A stretch of DNA of 64,000 bases from Gulosibacter hominis. GTDB taxonomy: Bacteria > Actinomycetota > Actinomycetes > Actinomycetales > Microbacteriaceae. Of the stretch, positions 26,485 through 34,912 are shown one piece after another. The notes under the pieces are model-generated. The model was not told the DNA's origin and ran no database searches. It was given only the letters and a program-made list of their open reading frames with translations. The position numbers and the translations under genes are program-made. The stretch is from positions 92,864-156,863 of the forward strand of contig NZ_CAJGWQ010000004.1 in the NCBI RefSeq assembly GCF_904842695.1. Direction: 5' to 3'. Within the stretch, counting starts at the first letter, position 1; every line of letters starts with the position of its first letter.

Positions 26485-26723
26485 TGCAAATCGGCACCCG
26501 CTGGGCTGACAGCGCTCCCCCGCCCCCGAGCGTGCCGGCAGCACTTGCCGAAGCCATCAGAGCGGCGAATGTGCGCGGCGGCTCGTGGACGCTCACGTGG
26601 CTCGAGGGACGCCCGATCGCAGATCACAGCGACGGCACGCATCTTGAAATTGACGCTACCGGAGCCGTCACCGACAGCGGCAGTGAGCTGTGCGATGAAG
26701 ACGACGACTGGCTGACTGGCTAG
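26484..26723 (+). CDS. Small hypothetical protein coupled to the GNAT gene
   Basis: 79 residues beginning MQIGTRWADSAPPPP; soluble, acidic C-terminus (CDEDDDWLTG). The segment GGSWTLTWLEGRPIADHSDG suggests a small beta-rich protein. The ATG overlaps the preceding stop, implying translational coupling. No family recognised. Confidence 0.7.
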   Translation: MQIGTRWADSAPPPPSVPAALAEAIRAANVRGGSWTLTWLEGRPIADHSDGTHLEIDATGAVTDSGSELCDEDDDWLTG

Positions 26724-26770
26724 TTCCAACATCAAGCCAGTTCTGGGCTGGTCACGATTAGGCTCTGACC

Positions 26771-28855
26771 ATGCCAACAGCAAAACTCGATCCAGCAAAC
26801 CCGTTCGCGGCCCCATCCAAACTGCCGTACGAACTCCCGCCCTTCACCGATATCCGCGACGAACACTATCGTCCCGCGTTCGAGGCCGGGCTGGCGCAGC
26901 ACCGCGCTGAAATTGCCGCCATTGTCGGTGCATCCGAACCGGCAACATTCGACAACACCATTGCCGCACTCGAACGCTCCGGCCAGCTACTGCGGCGCGT
27001 GGCCATAGTGTTTTGGGCCCTCACCTCGAGCGACGCCACCGAGTCGATCTCGGAAATCGAACGCGAGTATGCACCCAAGCTCACCGCTCATTTTGATGCA
27101 ATTGCGCTCAACACACAGCTGTTTGAACGCATCAACTCGGTCTACGAGCAGCGGCACGCGCTCGATCTCACCGCCGAGCAGCTGCACCTCGTTGAGCAGA
27201 CCCGACTGCGTTTCCAACTCGCCGGTGCCGCGCTGGCAGACTCCGAAAAGCAGCGACTCGCCGCCATTAATGAGCGCATTGCCGAGCTCAACACGGTTTT
27301 TCAGGCGAATCTGCTCGCCGACACCAATGCCCGCGCCGTGCTCGTCACCGATGCTGCTGAGCTTGATGGACTGGGCGAGGATGAGCGCGCTGCGGCGGCT
27401 CAAGCGGCTACCGATGCGGGTCACGCCGGTGGCTGGTTGATCACGCTGCCGCTTTATACCGGGCACCCGTGGCTGGCGCAGCTGCGCAATCGTGAGCTGC
27501 GGGCTCGCATCCATGCCGCCTCGGTCGCCCGCGCGAGTGAGGGTGAGCACAGCAATGCCAAGGTGGTGCTCGAAATCGTGCGGCTGCGCGCTGAACGAGC
27601 CGAACTTCTCGGTTTCGCATCCGCCGCCGAGGCGAATGCGGCCGATTCGACCGCGGGGTCGGCAGCGGCCATCAGCGAGCGGCTGCAACTGCTCACCCCG
27701 CCGGCGGTGCGCAATGCTCGCCGTGAGCTTGAAGCCCTGCAAGCGCTGGCCGATGAACAGCAACGCGCACAGGACGCCGAGCCATTCCAGCTTGCCGCCC
27801 ACGACTGGGCCTTCTACGCCGAACAGGTGCGCGCACGCGACTATGAGCTCGACACTGCGGCCATGCAGCCCTATTTCGAAATAAACCGAGTGCTGGTTGA
27901 CGGTGTGTTTGCCGCCGCCAAGCTGGTTTATGGGCTGAGCCTCACGCCTCGCGAAGATCTCACCGGCTACGAACCGGATGTGCGAGTGTTTGAGGTTTTT
28001 GACGAGGACGGCACCGCTCTCGGACTCTACCTGTTTGACCCCTACGCTCGCCCGGTGAAACGAGGCGGCGCGTGGATGTCGAACTTCGTTGAACAAAACG
28101 AGCTGCTTGACCAGCAGGCGGTGGTGTTTAACGTGCTCAACGTCGCGAAACCCCCGGCAGGATCGCCGACGCTGCTATCGCTCGACGAGGTCGAAACCAT
28201 GTTCCACGAGTTCGGGCACGCCCTGCACGGCCTGCTCGCGCACACCGTGTACCCGAGCAATTCGGGCACCAGCGTGAAGCGCGACTTCGTGGAGTATCCG
28301 AGCCAGGTGAACGAGATGTGGATGCTGCACCCGCTGGTGCTGCCCCGGTATGCCGTACACCACGTCACCGGTGAGCCGATGCCGGCCGAGTGGGTGGCCC
28401 GGTTGCAGCGCGCCTCGCAGTTTAATGAGGGTTTTGCCACCACCGAATACCTCGCCGCTTCGGTGCTCGACCAGGCCTGGCATTCGCTCAGCCGCGCCGA
28501 AGCCGACGCTGTGACCGATGTTGCCGAGTTTGAGCGCGAGGCTCTCGACCGTGCCGGGCTATTGCTGCCCGAGGTGCCGACCCGCTATTCGTCGTGCTGT
28601 TTCCAGCACATTTTCGCGGGCGGCTACGCGGCCGGTTACTACGGCTACATCTGGTCGGAGGTGTTCGATGCGGCCACGGTCGAGCGATTCGAGGCGCTCG
28701 GCGAAAACTCGGCTGCTATTCGCGAGTTCGGTGAACAGTTCCGTCGTATCATTCTCGGCCCCGGTGGCTCGCGTGATGCGATGGAGATGGTGCGGGAATT
28801 TTTCGGCGGCGACCCGAGCATCCAGCCGCTGCTGCGCCGCCGCGGTCTCGACTAA
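26771..28855 (+). CDS. dcp: M3-family peptidyl-dipeptidase (Dcp)
   Basis: Zinc metallopeptidase removing C-terminal dipeptides from short peptides, probably cytoplasmic as no signal peptide is present. 694 residues, the usual length. The active site is MFHEFGHALHG (HEFGH, about 478-482), with a downstream Glu zinc ligand expected in FVEYPSQVNEMW. The C-terminal YCFQ-like region (SCCFQHIFAGGYAAGYYGY) is characteristic of the family. The N-terminal part is helical. It is transcribed alone toward a convergent terminator. Confidence 0.95.
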   Translation: MPTAKLDPANPFAAPSKLPYELPPFTDIRDEHYRPAFEAGLAQHRAEIAAIVGASEPATFDNTIAALERSGQLLRRVAIVFWALTSSDATESISEIEREYAPKLTAHFDAIALNTQLFERINSVYEQRHALDLTAEQLHLVEQTRLRFQLAGAALADSEKQRLAAINERIAELNTVFQANLLADTNARAVLVTDAAELDGLGEDERAAAAQAATDAGHAGGWLITLPLYTGHPWLAQLRNRELRARIHAASVARASEGEHSNAKVVLEIVRLRAERAELLGFASAAEANAADSTAGSAAAISERLQLLTPPAVRNARRELEALQALADEQQRAQDAEPFQLAAHDWAFYAEQVRARDYELDTAAMQPYFEINRVLVDGVFAAAKLVYGLSLTPREDLTGYEPDVRVFEVFDEDGTALGLYLFDPYARPVKRGGAWMSNFVEQNELLDQQAVVFNVLNVAKPPAGSPTLLSLDEVETMFHEFGHALHGLLAHTVYPSNSGTSVKRDFVEYPSQVNEMWMLHPLVLPRYAVHHVTGEPMPAEWVARLQRASQFNEGFATTEYLAASVLDQAWHSLSRAEADAVTDVAEFEREALDRAGLLLPEVPTRYSSCCFQHIFAGGYAAGYYGYIWSEVFDAATVERFEALGENSAAIREFGEQFRRIILGPGGSRDAMEMVREFFGGDPSIQPLLRRRGLD

Positions 28856-28876
28856 CAGATCGCGCCAATAAGACTG

Positions 28877-28924
28877 GCGCCGGTGTGCTGCTCCCCCTCG
28901 GCGGAGGATGCGGCACACCGGCGC
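28877..28924. terminator. Hairpin between convergent dcp and lipoprotein genes
   Basis: Perfect 12-bp stem GCGCCGGTGTGC / GCACACCGGCGC with a 24-base loop. It may serve both strands; no clear U run. Confidence 0.6.
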
Positions 28925-28940
28925 TAACTACTCGTAGAAC

Positions 28941-29684
28941 TCAGTACTCGAGATCGCAAGCAACGTCGATCTCAAATTTCTTGACATCTCCACTGAATGA
29001 GCTGCCCTCACCCGTAACTCGCATTCGACCGCTTGAGTAGTTGAGCTGGGGCGCAGTTCCGCCGGTCGTTGAGGAGTACGACACATTATCACTGGCGTCT
29101 TCGCCAAACAGCAGCACCGAATCAACTTTGCCCTGTGAGTCTGCGGTGACAAGGAACGTTGCGCCCGCGTCGGCAGATGAAGAGTACTTGGAGTCACCAC
29201 CAGTCAGTGTGTAACCGCCAGACGTACTGCAGGTGGTTTGCCAATCGATCGAAGACAGGTCGGTGTTACCGAGGCGCACGACGTCACGACCGCCTGCGCC
29301 ACCACCGCCACCGGTGCCACCGCCACCGGTGCCACCGCCACCGGTGCCACCGCTCCCGCCGGTGCCGCCGGTTTCGCCGCCACCGATGTCGTCACCACCG
29401 TCACCGCCGCCGAAGCCGCCACCACCGCCGGTGCCGCCACCACCGATGTCACCGCCGCCATTGGGTCCGTCCTCGGTGGGGCCAGGTGCTGGGCCGTTAC
29501 CCCCACCGCCGAATGGCAACAGGCCACCACCGCCGCCGTCACCTTTATTTTCTGCGCTGCGAGTCTGCTTCGACCTCGGCTTGTCATCGCTGTCATCGCC
29601 GTTCGCACATGCGGTCAGGCCAACGACCAACGGCACGGCCGCCATGAGAGCCAGTACCCTGCGGCCTCGAAATGTGTGCTCCAC
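28941..29684 (-). CDS. Glycine-rich LpqH-like lipoprotein
   Basis: 247 residues from a GTG (MEHTFRGRRVLALMAA) that follows GGGGAGG; the upstream ATG has no such site. Lipobox GLTAC. Residues about 45-130 form a low-complexity linker of Gly, Thr and Pro, coded by a repeated 15-base unit. The C-terminal domain (about 130-247) has SIDWQTTC near its start and ends FEIDVACDLEY. The pair of cysteines and the ending resemble the mycobacterial 19-kDa lipoprotein LpqH. It is paralogous in this domain to the next gene. A surface-exposed role is inferred from the long flexible spacer. Confidence 0.75.
   Translation of the reverse strand: MEHTFRGRRVLALMAAVPLVVGLTACANGDDSDDKPRSKQTRSAENKGDGGGGGLLPFGGGGNGPAPGPTEDGPNGGGDIGGGGTGGGGGFGGGDGGDDIGGGETGGTGGSGGTGGGGTGGGGTGGGGGAGGRDVVRLGNTDLSSIDWQTTCSTSGGYTLTGGDSKYSSSADAGATFLVTADSQGKVDSVLLFGEDASDNVSYSSTTGGTAPQLNYSSGRMRVTGEGSSFSGDVKKFEIDVACDLEY
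29307..29351 (-). repeat. 15-base minisatellite in the lipoprotein gene
   Basis: Three exact copies of GCCACCGGTGCCACC (plus strand), in frame, coding GGTGG on the minus strand, with degenerate copies on both sides. Confidence 0.85.
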
Positions 29685-29708
29685 GTGAGCGTCCTCCCCT
29701 GCAATCAA

Positions 29709-29837
29709 TTCGCGGTCAAGTCACCGCATCAACATGGTAATAACGCAAGAAAACATAAACCGACCGCTTCAAGTAGTGCGAGCATCCAACGAGCGGATGA
29801 CTCTGGCGTGCTGAACGTCAGCCGCGCGATCGTGCAA
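29709..29837. other. Gap between the two LpqH-like lipoprotein genes
   Basis: About 130-150 bases with no gene. It would contain the promoter of the Gly-rich lipoprotein gene, but I see no clear promoter or hairpin. Confidence 0.4.
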
Positions 29838-30455
29838 TTATTCGTCGTCAGCGCAGGTGAACTCGGCGGTGTAGAGCGTTTTTGCCGTGCGGTCGGTGCC
29901 CTCGGGCGAATACGAAATACCGCGACCATCCGAAATGATGCGCGTTCCTTCCAGAGTGAAGGTGCCGTTACCCTGACCGCTGCCGGGTGTCACCGTCAGC
30001 CCGGTCTTTGAAGTGTGACCGCCACCATCGGGTCCGTAGCTAAAGGTGAATGACAGTAGCTGGTCGGCCCCACTGGCCAGCAGCATGAACACATACTGGT
30101 CACCACCGTCCTCGGCGGTACCGAGCACAGAAGGAGCGCTATCGAGCCCACCGCAGGTGATATCCCAGTCGAGCGCCGAGAAGTCATCATCGCCCACCCG
30201 TAGCGCATCCACACGTGGCGTACGCTTATCGTTTTCGCCGCCCGTAGGACGTGTTGATTCAGCGGGTCCGGGAGTTTCGCTGCCGTGTGGCAGCCCCTCG
30301 GGCTCAGTGAGCGTCTCAACGATACGGGTTGGGGTGGGCGTTTGTGCACGCGGGTCTTCGACCGTGAGCGACTCGGCAGTGCATCCGGAAGTCACCGCGG
30401 TAACCGTGACCGCGAGCGCGATCACGGCGATTGCTCGTTTTGGCCGGCTCATCAT
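29838..30455 (-). CDS. LpqH-like lipoprotein
   Basis: 205 residues (MMSRPKRAIAVIALAV), lipobox VTSGC. A Pro/Thr/Glu-rich linker (about 30-80) leads to a C-terminal domain starting RVGDDDFSALDWDITC and ending YTAEFTCADDE. The DxSxxDWxxxC pattern and two cysteines match the Gly-rich lipoprotein downstream, so the two are paralogues with different spacers. It starts 15 bases after clpX, probably sharing its transcript. The function of the family is unknown. Confidence 0.75.
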   Translation of the reverse strand: MMSRPKRAIAVIALAVTVTAVTSGCTAESLTVEDPRAQTPTPTRIVETLTEPEGLPHGSETPGPAESTRPTGGENDKRTPRVDALRVGDDDFSALDWDITCGGLDSAPSVLGTAEDGGDQYVFMLLASGADQLLSFTFSYGPDGGGHTSKTGLTVTPGSGQGNGTFTLEGTRIISDGRGISYSPEGTDRTAKTLYTAEFTCADDE

Positions 30456-30470
30456 ACTGGCGGCACCGCG

Positions 30471-31748
30471 CTAGGCGGTTTTCCCTTTCCGGGCGTCCGC
30501 TGGCTTCGGGAGAATCGTGGGGGCTGCGTTCTGACGCACCACATCGGCGGTGATCGATACCTTGGCGACGTCGTCACGCGAGGGAATGTCGAACATGATC
30601 GGCCCCAGCACCTCTTCGAGGATGGCCCGTAGGCCGCGAGCGCCGGTTTTACGGGCAACGGCGAGGTCGGCAATCTCTTGCAGCGCCTCATCGTCAAACT
30701 CAAGTTCAACTTCGTCGAGTTCAAACATGCGCTGGTATTGCTTGACGAGCGCATTGCGCGGTTCAACCAGGATGCGCACCAGTGCGTCACGGTCGAGCGG
30801 CTCTACCGTGGTGATCACCGGCAATCGGCCGATGAACTCGGGGATGAGCCCGAATTTGTGCAGGTCTTCAGGTTCGACGTCGCCGTAAATATTTTCGATG
30901 GTGCTCGGTGAGTGCAGCGGCGAGCCAAAACCGATGCCTTTTTTGCCGGCGCGCGACGAGATGATCTCTTCGAGTCCCGCGAACGCACCGGCGCAAATGA
31001 ACAGCACGTTCGTCGTGTCGATTTCAATGAAATCCTGTTGTGGATGCTTGCGGCCACCCTGCGGGGGAACCGAGGCTGTGGTGCCCTCAATAATTTTGAG
31101 CAGTGCCTGCTGCACGCCCTCGCCCGAAACGTCACGGGTGATCGAGGGGTTTTCGGCCTTGCGCGCAATTTTGTCGATTTCGTCGATGTACACAATGCCG
31201 GTTTCGGCACGCTTCACGTCGAAGTCGGCTGCCTGCAGCAGTTTCAGCAGGATGTTTTCGACATCCTCACCGACGTAACCCGCTTCGGTGAGCGAGGTGG
31301 CGTCGGCAACCGCGAACGGCACGTTCAGTCGGCGTGCCAGCGACTGGGCGAGGTAGGTCTTACCGGTTCCGGTGGGGCCGATCAGCAAAATATTTGACTT
31401 GGCAATTTCAATGGCATCCGCATCGTCACCATCTTTGGGGGTTTCAGTGTGCCGGATGCGCTTGTAGTGGTTGTACACCGCCACCGAGAGCGCTCGCTTG
31501 GCGTCTTCTTGCCCGACCACGTAATTCTGCAAAAACTCGTAGATGTCGCGCGGTTTGGGCAGATCAAACTCGGCAACCGCCTCGGGCTGCTGCTCGTTCA
31601 TCCGCTCTCGGATGATCTCGTTACACAGCTCAACGCATTCGTCGCAGATATAGACGCCGGGGCCGGCAATGAGCTGCTGCACCTGCCTCTGACTCTTTCC
31701 ACAAAAAGAGCACTTCAGCAGATCGCTTCCTTCACCGATGCGCGCCAT
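30471..31748 (-). CDS. clpX: ClpX, ATPase subunit of the Clp protease
   Basis: AAA+ unfoldase that feeds substrates to ClpP1P2. 425 residues with the N-terminal zinc-binding domain (CSFCGKSQ ... CDECVELC), Walker A GPTGTGKT (about 126-133), Walker [11 protein letters not shown], the GYVGEDVE pore loop and the [11 protein letters not shown] sensor region. In most actinobacteria clpX lies directly after clpP1-clpP2; here it is about 10 kb away, with the haem locus and two other genes between. Confidence 0.98.
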   Translation of the reverse strand: MARIGEGSDLLKCSFCGKSQRQVQQLIAGPGVYICDECVELCNEIIRERMNEQQPEAVAEFDLPKPRDIYEFLQNYVVGQEDAKRALSVAVYNHYKRIRHTETPKDGDDADAIEIAKSNILLIGPTGTGKTYLAQSLARRLNVPFAVADATSLTEAGYVGEDVENILLKLLQAADFDVKRAETGIVYIDEIDKIARKAENPSITRDVSGEGVQQALLKIIEGTTASVPPQGGRKHPQQDFIEIDTTNVLFICAGAFAGLEEIISSRAGKKGIGFGSPLHSPSTIENIYGDVEPEDLHKFGLIPEFIGRLPVITTVEPLDRDALVRILVEPRNALVKQYQRMFELDEVELEFDDEALQEIADLAVARKTGARGLRAILEEVLGPIMFDIPSRDDVAKVSITADVVRQNAAPTILPKPADARKGKTA

Positions 31749-31805
31749 AGTTCCTCCCTGCGTGACTGTCAGCCAGCCTAGTGCCTCCCGCCGACATTCT
31801 GGAGC

Positions 31806-32636
31806 CTATACCGGCGCGGTTCGAGAACTCAGGGCTGCTATTTCGCCAAGCGGCTCCGACCAGCCGGTGCGTTTCGGTCGCACAATCGGCACACCGCTTT
31901 CGGGATGCCGCAGCACTTCAATACCCGTGCCATACACATCGGTGAGCAGCTCGGCGGTGAGCACATCGGCAGGTGCCCCATCGGCCACAATTTTTCCCTC
32001 GCTGAGCAGGATGATCCGATCGGCCCACGACGCGGCACTATCGAGGTCGTGCGAGACCACGAGGATCGTGTGCCCCAGCCGGGTCAGCGCGCGAAGCTGA
32101 CCGAGCAGCCGCTCGGAGTGGCAGATGTCGAGCGCGGCCGAGGGCTCATCGAGAAATAGCACCGGAGTTTGTTGCGCGAACACTCGTGCCAGCGACATCC
32201 GTGCCGACTCACCACCAGACAGCGTGAGCGCATCACGCCCCTCAAGATGCAGCACATCGTTCACCGTCATCGAGGCCGCAACAACGGTCTCATCGTCATC
32301 GCTGGCGTCAGTGTTTCGCCAGGGAGTGCGTCCAAGTGCCACCACCTCGCGAACCAAAAACCCGAACCCAACCCGTGGATGCTGTTCGAGCACCGCCCGC
32401 ATTCGAGCGGCGCTACGCGGTCGCAGTTCGCGCAACGGTTGCCCGAACAGTTCGACTGTTCCCTGTTGCGGTGTCAGGTCGCCGGAGAGTGTGCTCAGCA
32501 GGGTTGATTTGCCGGCACCATTCGGGCCCACCAGCATCACCAGTTCACCGCGACCAATTTCAAGATTGATGTCATCCAGCAGCCGGCGCTGCCCCGCCTC
32601 AACGAGTACCTGCTTCGCGCGCAGTACCCAGCTCAT
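31806..32636 (-). CDS. hmuV: Haem ABC transporter ATP-binding protein
   Basis: Cytoplasmic ATPase energising haem import. 276 residues with Walker A GPNGAGKSTL, signature TLSGGESARMSLARVFA, Walker B PVLFLDEPSAALD and the H-loop VVSHDLDS. The start overlaps the hmuU stop (ATGA, 32633-32636). Specificity for haem rather than siderophore is inferred from the adjacent HmuT, HtaA and haem oxygenase genes. Confidence 0.93.
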   Translation of the reverse strand: MSWVLRAKQVLVEAGQRRLLDDINLEIGRGELVMLVGPNGAGKSTLLSTLSGDLTPQQGTVELFGQPLRELRPRSAARMRAVLEQHPRVGFGFLVREVVALGRTPWRNTDASDDDETVVAASMTVNDVLHLEGRDALTLSGGESARMSLARVFAQQTPVLFLDEPSAALDICHSERLLGQLRALTRLGHTILVVSHDLDSAASWADRIILLSEGKIVADGAPADVLTAELLTDVYGTGIEVLRHPESGVPIVRPKRTGWSEPLGEIAALSSRTAPV

Positions 32637-33700
32637 GCCTCTCCCCTTCGCTGTACGTCCAGTGTTTGCCGCAGCAGCAGTAGAAAAACCGGCGCCCCGA
32701 TGATCGCGGTCATCATGCCAATTGGCAGGTCGGTTGCCGCTACCAGTGTTCGCGCGCCAAGGTCTGCAATCGATACCAGCCAGGCACCACCCAGTAGCGA
32801 CAGTGGCAGCACATGCCGATGCTGCGGGCCAACCAGCAGCCGCACCGCGTGGGGCACGACCAGCCCGACGAATCCAATCACCCCGACGAATGACACCGCG
32901 GCCCCGGTCAGTAGTGCCGCCAGCACGATCGTGAGAATACGCACGAGTTCAACTCGAAGCCCGAGGTGTTTCGCCGCGCGGTCTCCGAGGGCTAGCGCAT
33001 CAAGGCGATGCGGGAGCCACAGCACTGCGATGAGCGCCACCGCGACGGGTAGTGCCGTCATCAATACGGCGGTCCAGGTAGCCCCGTTGATCGAGCCGAG
33101 CTGCCAAAACACCACCGCATCACGCGCAGTGGTGGGCGCCAGCACAAATATGAATGCAGTGGCGGCACCCGCGAGCGCATTGATCGCAATTCCCACCAGC
33201 AGCAGCGAGACCGCGCGCTGGGTGGAAATGCTGCGCGCAATGCTCCAGACAATGGCCGAGGTAACCAGGCCCGCAAGAAATGCAACGAATGGTGTGGTGG
33301 CGATGCCCAGCCAGCTAAACCCGAACACGATGCTGATGGCGGCACCCAGGGCCGCGCCCGAGGTGATACCGATCACCCCGGGTTCGGCGAGCGGATTGCC
33401 GAACAGACTCTGCGTCAGCACACCGGCAACTGCCAGCGCAGCTCCGACAACGAGCCCGAGCACGATTCGGGGCAATCGCACCTGTAGCAGCACCGCATCG
33501 TTTCTCGCGAGGTCGCTCCCGATGGGCGCTGGCGGGTCGATGCCCACAAATCGGCGAATCGTCGCAAGCAGTTCATTGGGAGTCATCGCATACTGACCGG
33601 TCGCGATCGACCACACGATCGTGGTCACGAGCAGCACAACCAGCCCGATTCCGAGCACCCAGGCGGTCAACCGACGCCGCTGGAGTTGGTTGTTCGCCAT
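32633..33700 (-). CDS. hmuU: Haem ABC transporter permease
   Basis: 355-residue FecCD-family permease with about nine or ten membrane segments. ALAVAGVLTQSLFGNPLAEPGVIG near residues 90-115 and GFVGLVVPHAVRLLVGP near 270-290 are family signatures. It lies directly after hmuT with no gap and overlaps hmuV, so the three are one operon. Confidence 0.94.
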   Translation of the reverse strand: MANNQLQRRRLTAWVLGIGLVVLLVTTIVWSIATGQYAMTPNELLATIRRFVGIDPPAPIGSDLARNDAVLLQVRLPRIVLGLVVGAALAVAGVLTQSLFGNPLAEPGVIGITSGAALGAAISIVFGFSWLGIATTPFVAFLAGLVTSAIVWSIARSISTQRAVSLLLVGIAINALAGAATAFIFVLAPTTARDAVVFWQLGSINGATWTAVLMTALPVAVALIAVLWLPHRLDALALGDRAAKHLGLRVELVRILTIVLAALLTGAAVSFVGVIGFVGLVVPHAVRLLVGPQHRHVLPLSLLGGAWLVSIADLGARTLVAATDLPIGMMTAIIGAPVFLLLLRQTLDVQRRGEA

Positions 33701-34783
33701 TTATCCTCGGTAAATTGCGTCACCCAGGGCACGGAGCGCTGCAGGATAGTTAGGCCCGAATGAAATCAGCTGACTATCGGGCACTGAAACCACTCGCTCG
33801 TTCGCACCTGCCGTGGTCTGGGCGACTCCGGGCCGTTCGAGCAGACCACTCAACCCGCCAGTAGATTTCAGCCCGTCTGACATCACCAGGATGAGCTCCG
33901 GGTCGATCTGTACCAGCGACTCTGCTGTTGCCGGCACGGTCTCGCCCAGTCCCGCATTCGCGGCGATTGCTTCGCCGCCCAGGTCTTCAATGAGTGCGAC
34001 AGAAGCACTCCCCTTGCCAAAAATAAAGAAGACGCCGGCATTACCGCGCACATAGAGCACGACCATTCGCAGCGGTTCACCGCTGCGCGGGGCGAGGCTT
34101 GCCACATACTCCTGCGCTGCGGCAAGGTCGGTTTGCGTACGCTCGATCAATTTCGCACCCACATCAGGAATACCCGTCGCTTCGGCGATGGCTGCAATCT
34201 GCTCGGCGATGAGGTCGGCTCCGCGATCGGGGCTCAGCACCACAACATCAATTCCGCTATTGCGCAGCAGGTCGATTGCACTGGCTGGGCCGAGTGTGGT
34301 GTCGGCGAACACGAGCGTCGGTTTCACTGATAGTACGGCTTCAACATCCACCGCATGTCCGTCGCCACTCACCACCGGCACGTCGGCGATCTGCGGGCTA
34401 ATATCCGAGATCGTCCTCCCGGCGATATTGTCTTCCAGTCCCAGGCCAATGAGGGTTTGGCTCGTGGTGCCATAAATGTCGAGGGTGACGATGCGGTCGG
34501 CCGAGTCAATGGTGGTTTCGACACCGTCGTCACCGGTTACGGTAACCGGCAGAACTGGTGTGGGCGATTTAACGATCGGCTCGATCGGTGGCACTTCGGC
34601 AACTTCGCTCAGCCCCGTCAATTCTCGCGGGTCTGGTAGCTGCTCACTGGGGGTGGCCGTTTGCGTATTTTCTGTAACTGGCGATTCGCCGGTGCGGTCG
34701 GGGGCTGCGGATGCACAGCCAGCGAGACTGCCGAGCAGTGCGATGCCGCCGATAAAGACAATGGTTTTTCGGAGGAGTTGCAT
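33701..34783 (-). CDS. hmuT: Haem-binding lipoprotein of the ABC transporter
   Basis: 360 residues; signal peptide with lipobox SLAGC. The Fe3+/haem periplasmic-binding-type fold is shown by RIVTLDIYGTTSQTLIGLG, VDVEAVLSVKPTLVFADTT and a PELILVMSDGL segment in the C-terminal lobe. Corynebacterial HmuT binds haem by a His/Tyr pair; I could not place those residues with confidence. It is first of hmuTUV, 129 bases after htaA, with no iron box of its own, so it is probably transcribed from the htaA promoter. Confidence 0.93.
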   Translation of the reverse strand: MQLLRKTIVFIGGIALLGSLAGCASAAPDRTGESPVTENTQTATPSEQLPDPRELTGLSEVAEVPPIEPIVKSPTPVLPVTVTGDDGVETTIDSADRIVTLDIYGTTSQTLIGLGLEDNIAGRTISDISPQIADVPVVSGDGHAVDVEAVLSVKPTLVFADTTLGPASAIDLLRNSGIDVVVLSPDRGADLIAEQIAAIAEATGIPDVGAKLIERTQTDLAAAQEYVASLAPRSGEPLRMVVLYVRGNAGVFFIFGKGSASVALIEDLGGEAIAANAGLGETVPATAESLVQIDPELILVMSDGLKSTGGLSGLLERPGVAQTTAGANERVVSVPDSQLISFGPNYPAALRALGDAIYRG

Positions 34784-34912
34784 ATCAGTTTTTGTTTTCT
34801 CAGCTTCGGTTCAGACAGCGCAGCAACAGCGACAGCGACCGCCGCCCGCTCGTCAAAGCGAGTCGGCCGGCGGCCGCTGCTGCGTCAGCAATGTGGCTGC
34901 GCGGGTGTTGCC
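34784..34912 (-). other. htaA-hmuT spacer with a GC-rich hairpin
   Basis: Contains CGCTCG-tcaaa-GCGAG inside a longer imperfect GC stem at about 34839-34875. This may be a processing or attenuation hairpin that lowers hmuTUV relative to htaA. No iron box or promoter was seen. Confidence 0.45.

Noticed and set aside
29307..29351. Possible CRISPR-like repeat
   Set aside because: The 15-base units abut without spacers and are in frame with a coding sequence; it is a minisatellite. No CRISPR array was seen in the window.
29159..29688. Pro-rich and His/Arg-rich plus-strand frames across the Gly-rich lipoprotein gene
   Set aside because: They arise from the 15-base repeat read on the other strand; the minus-strand frame has a signal peptide and lipobox.
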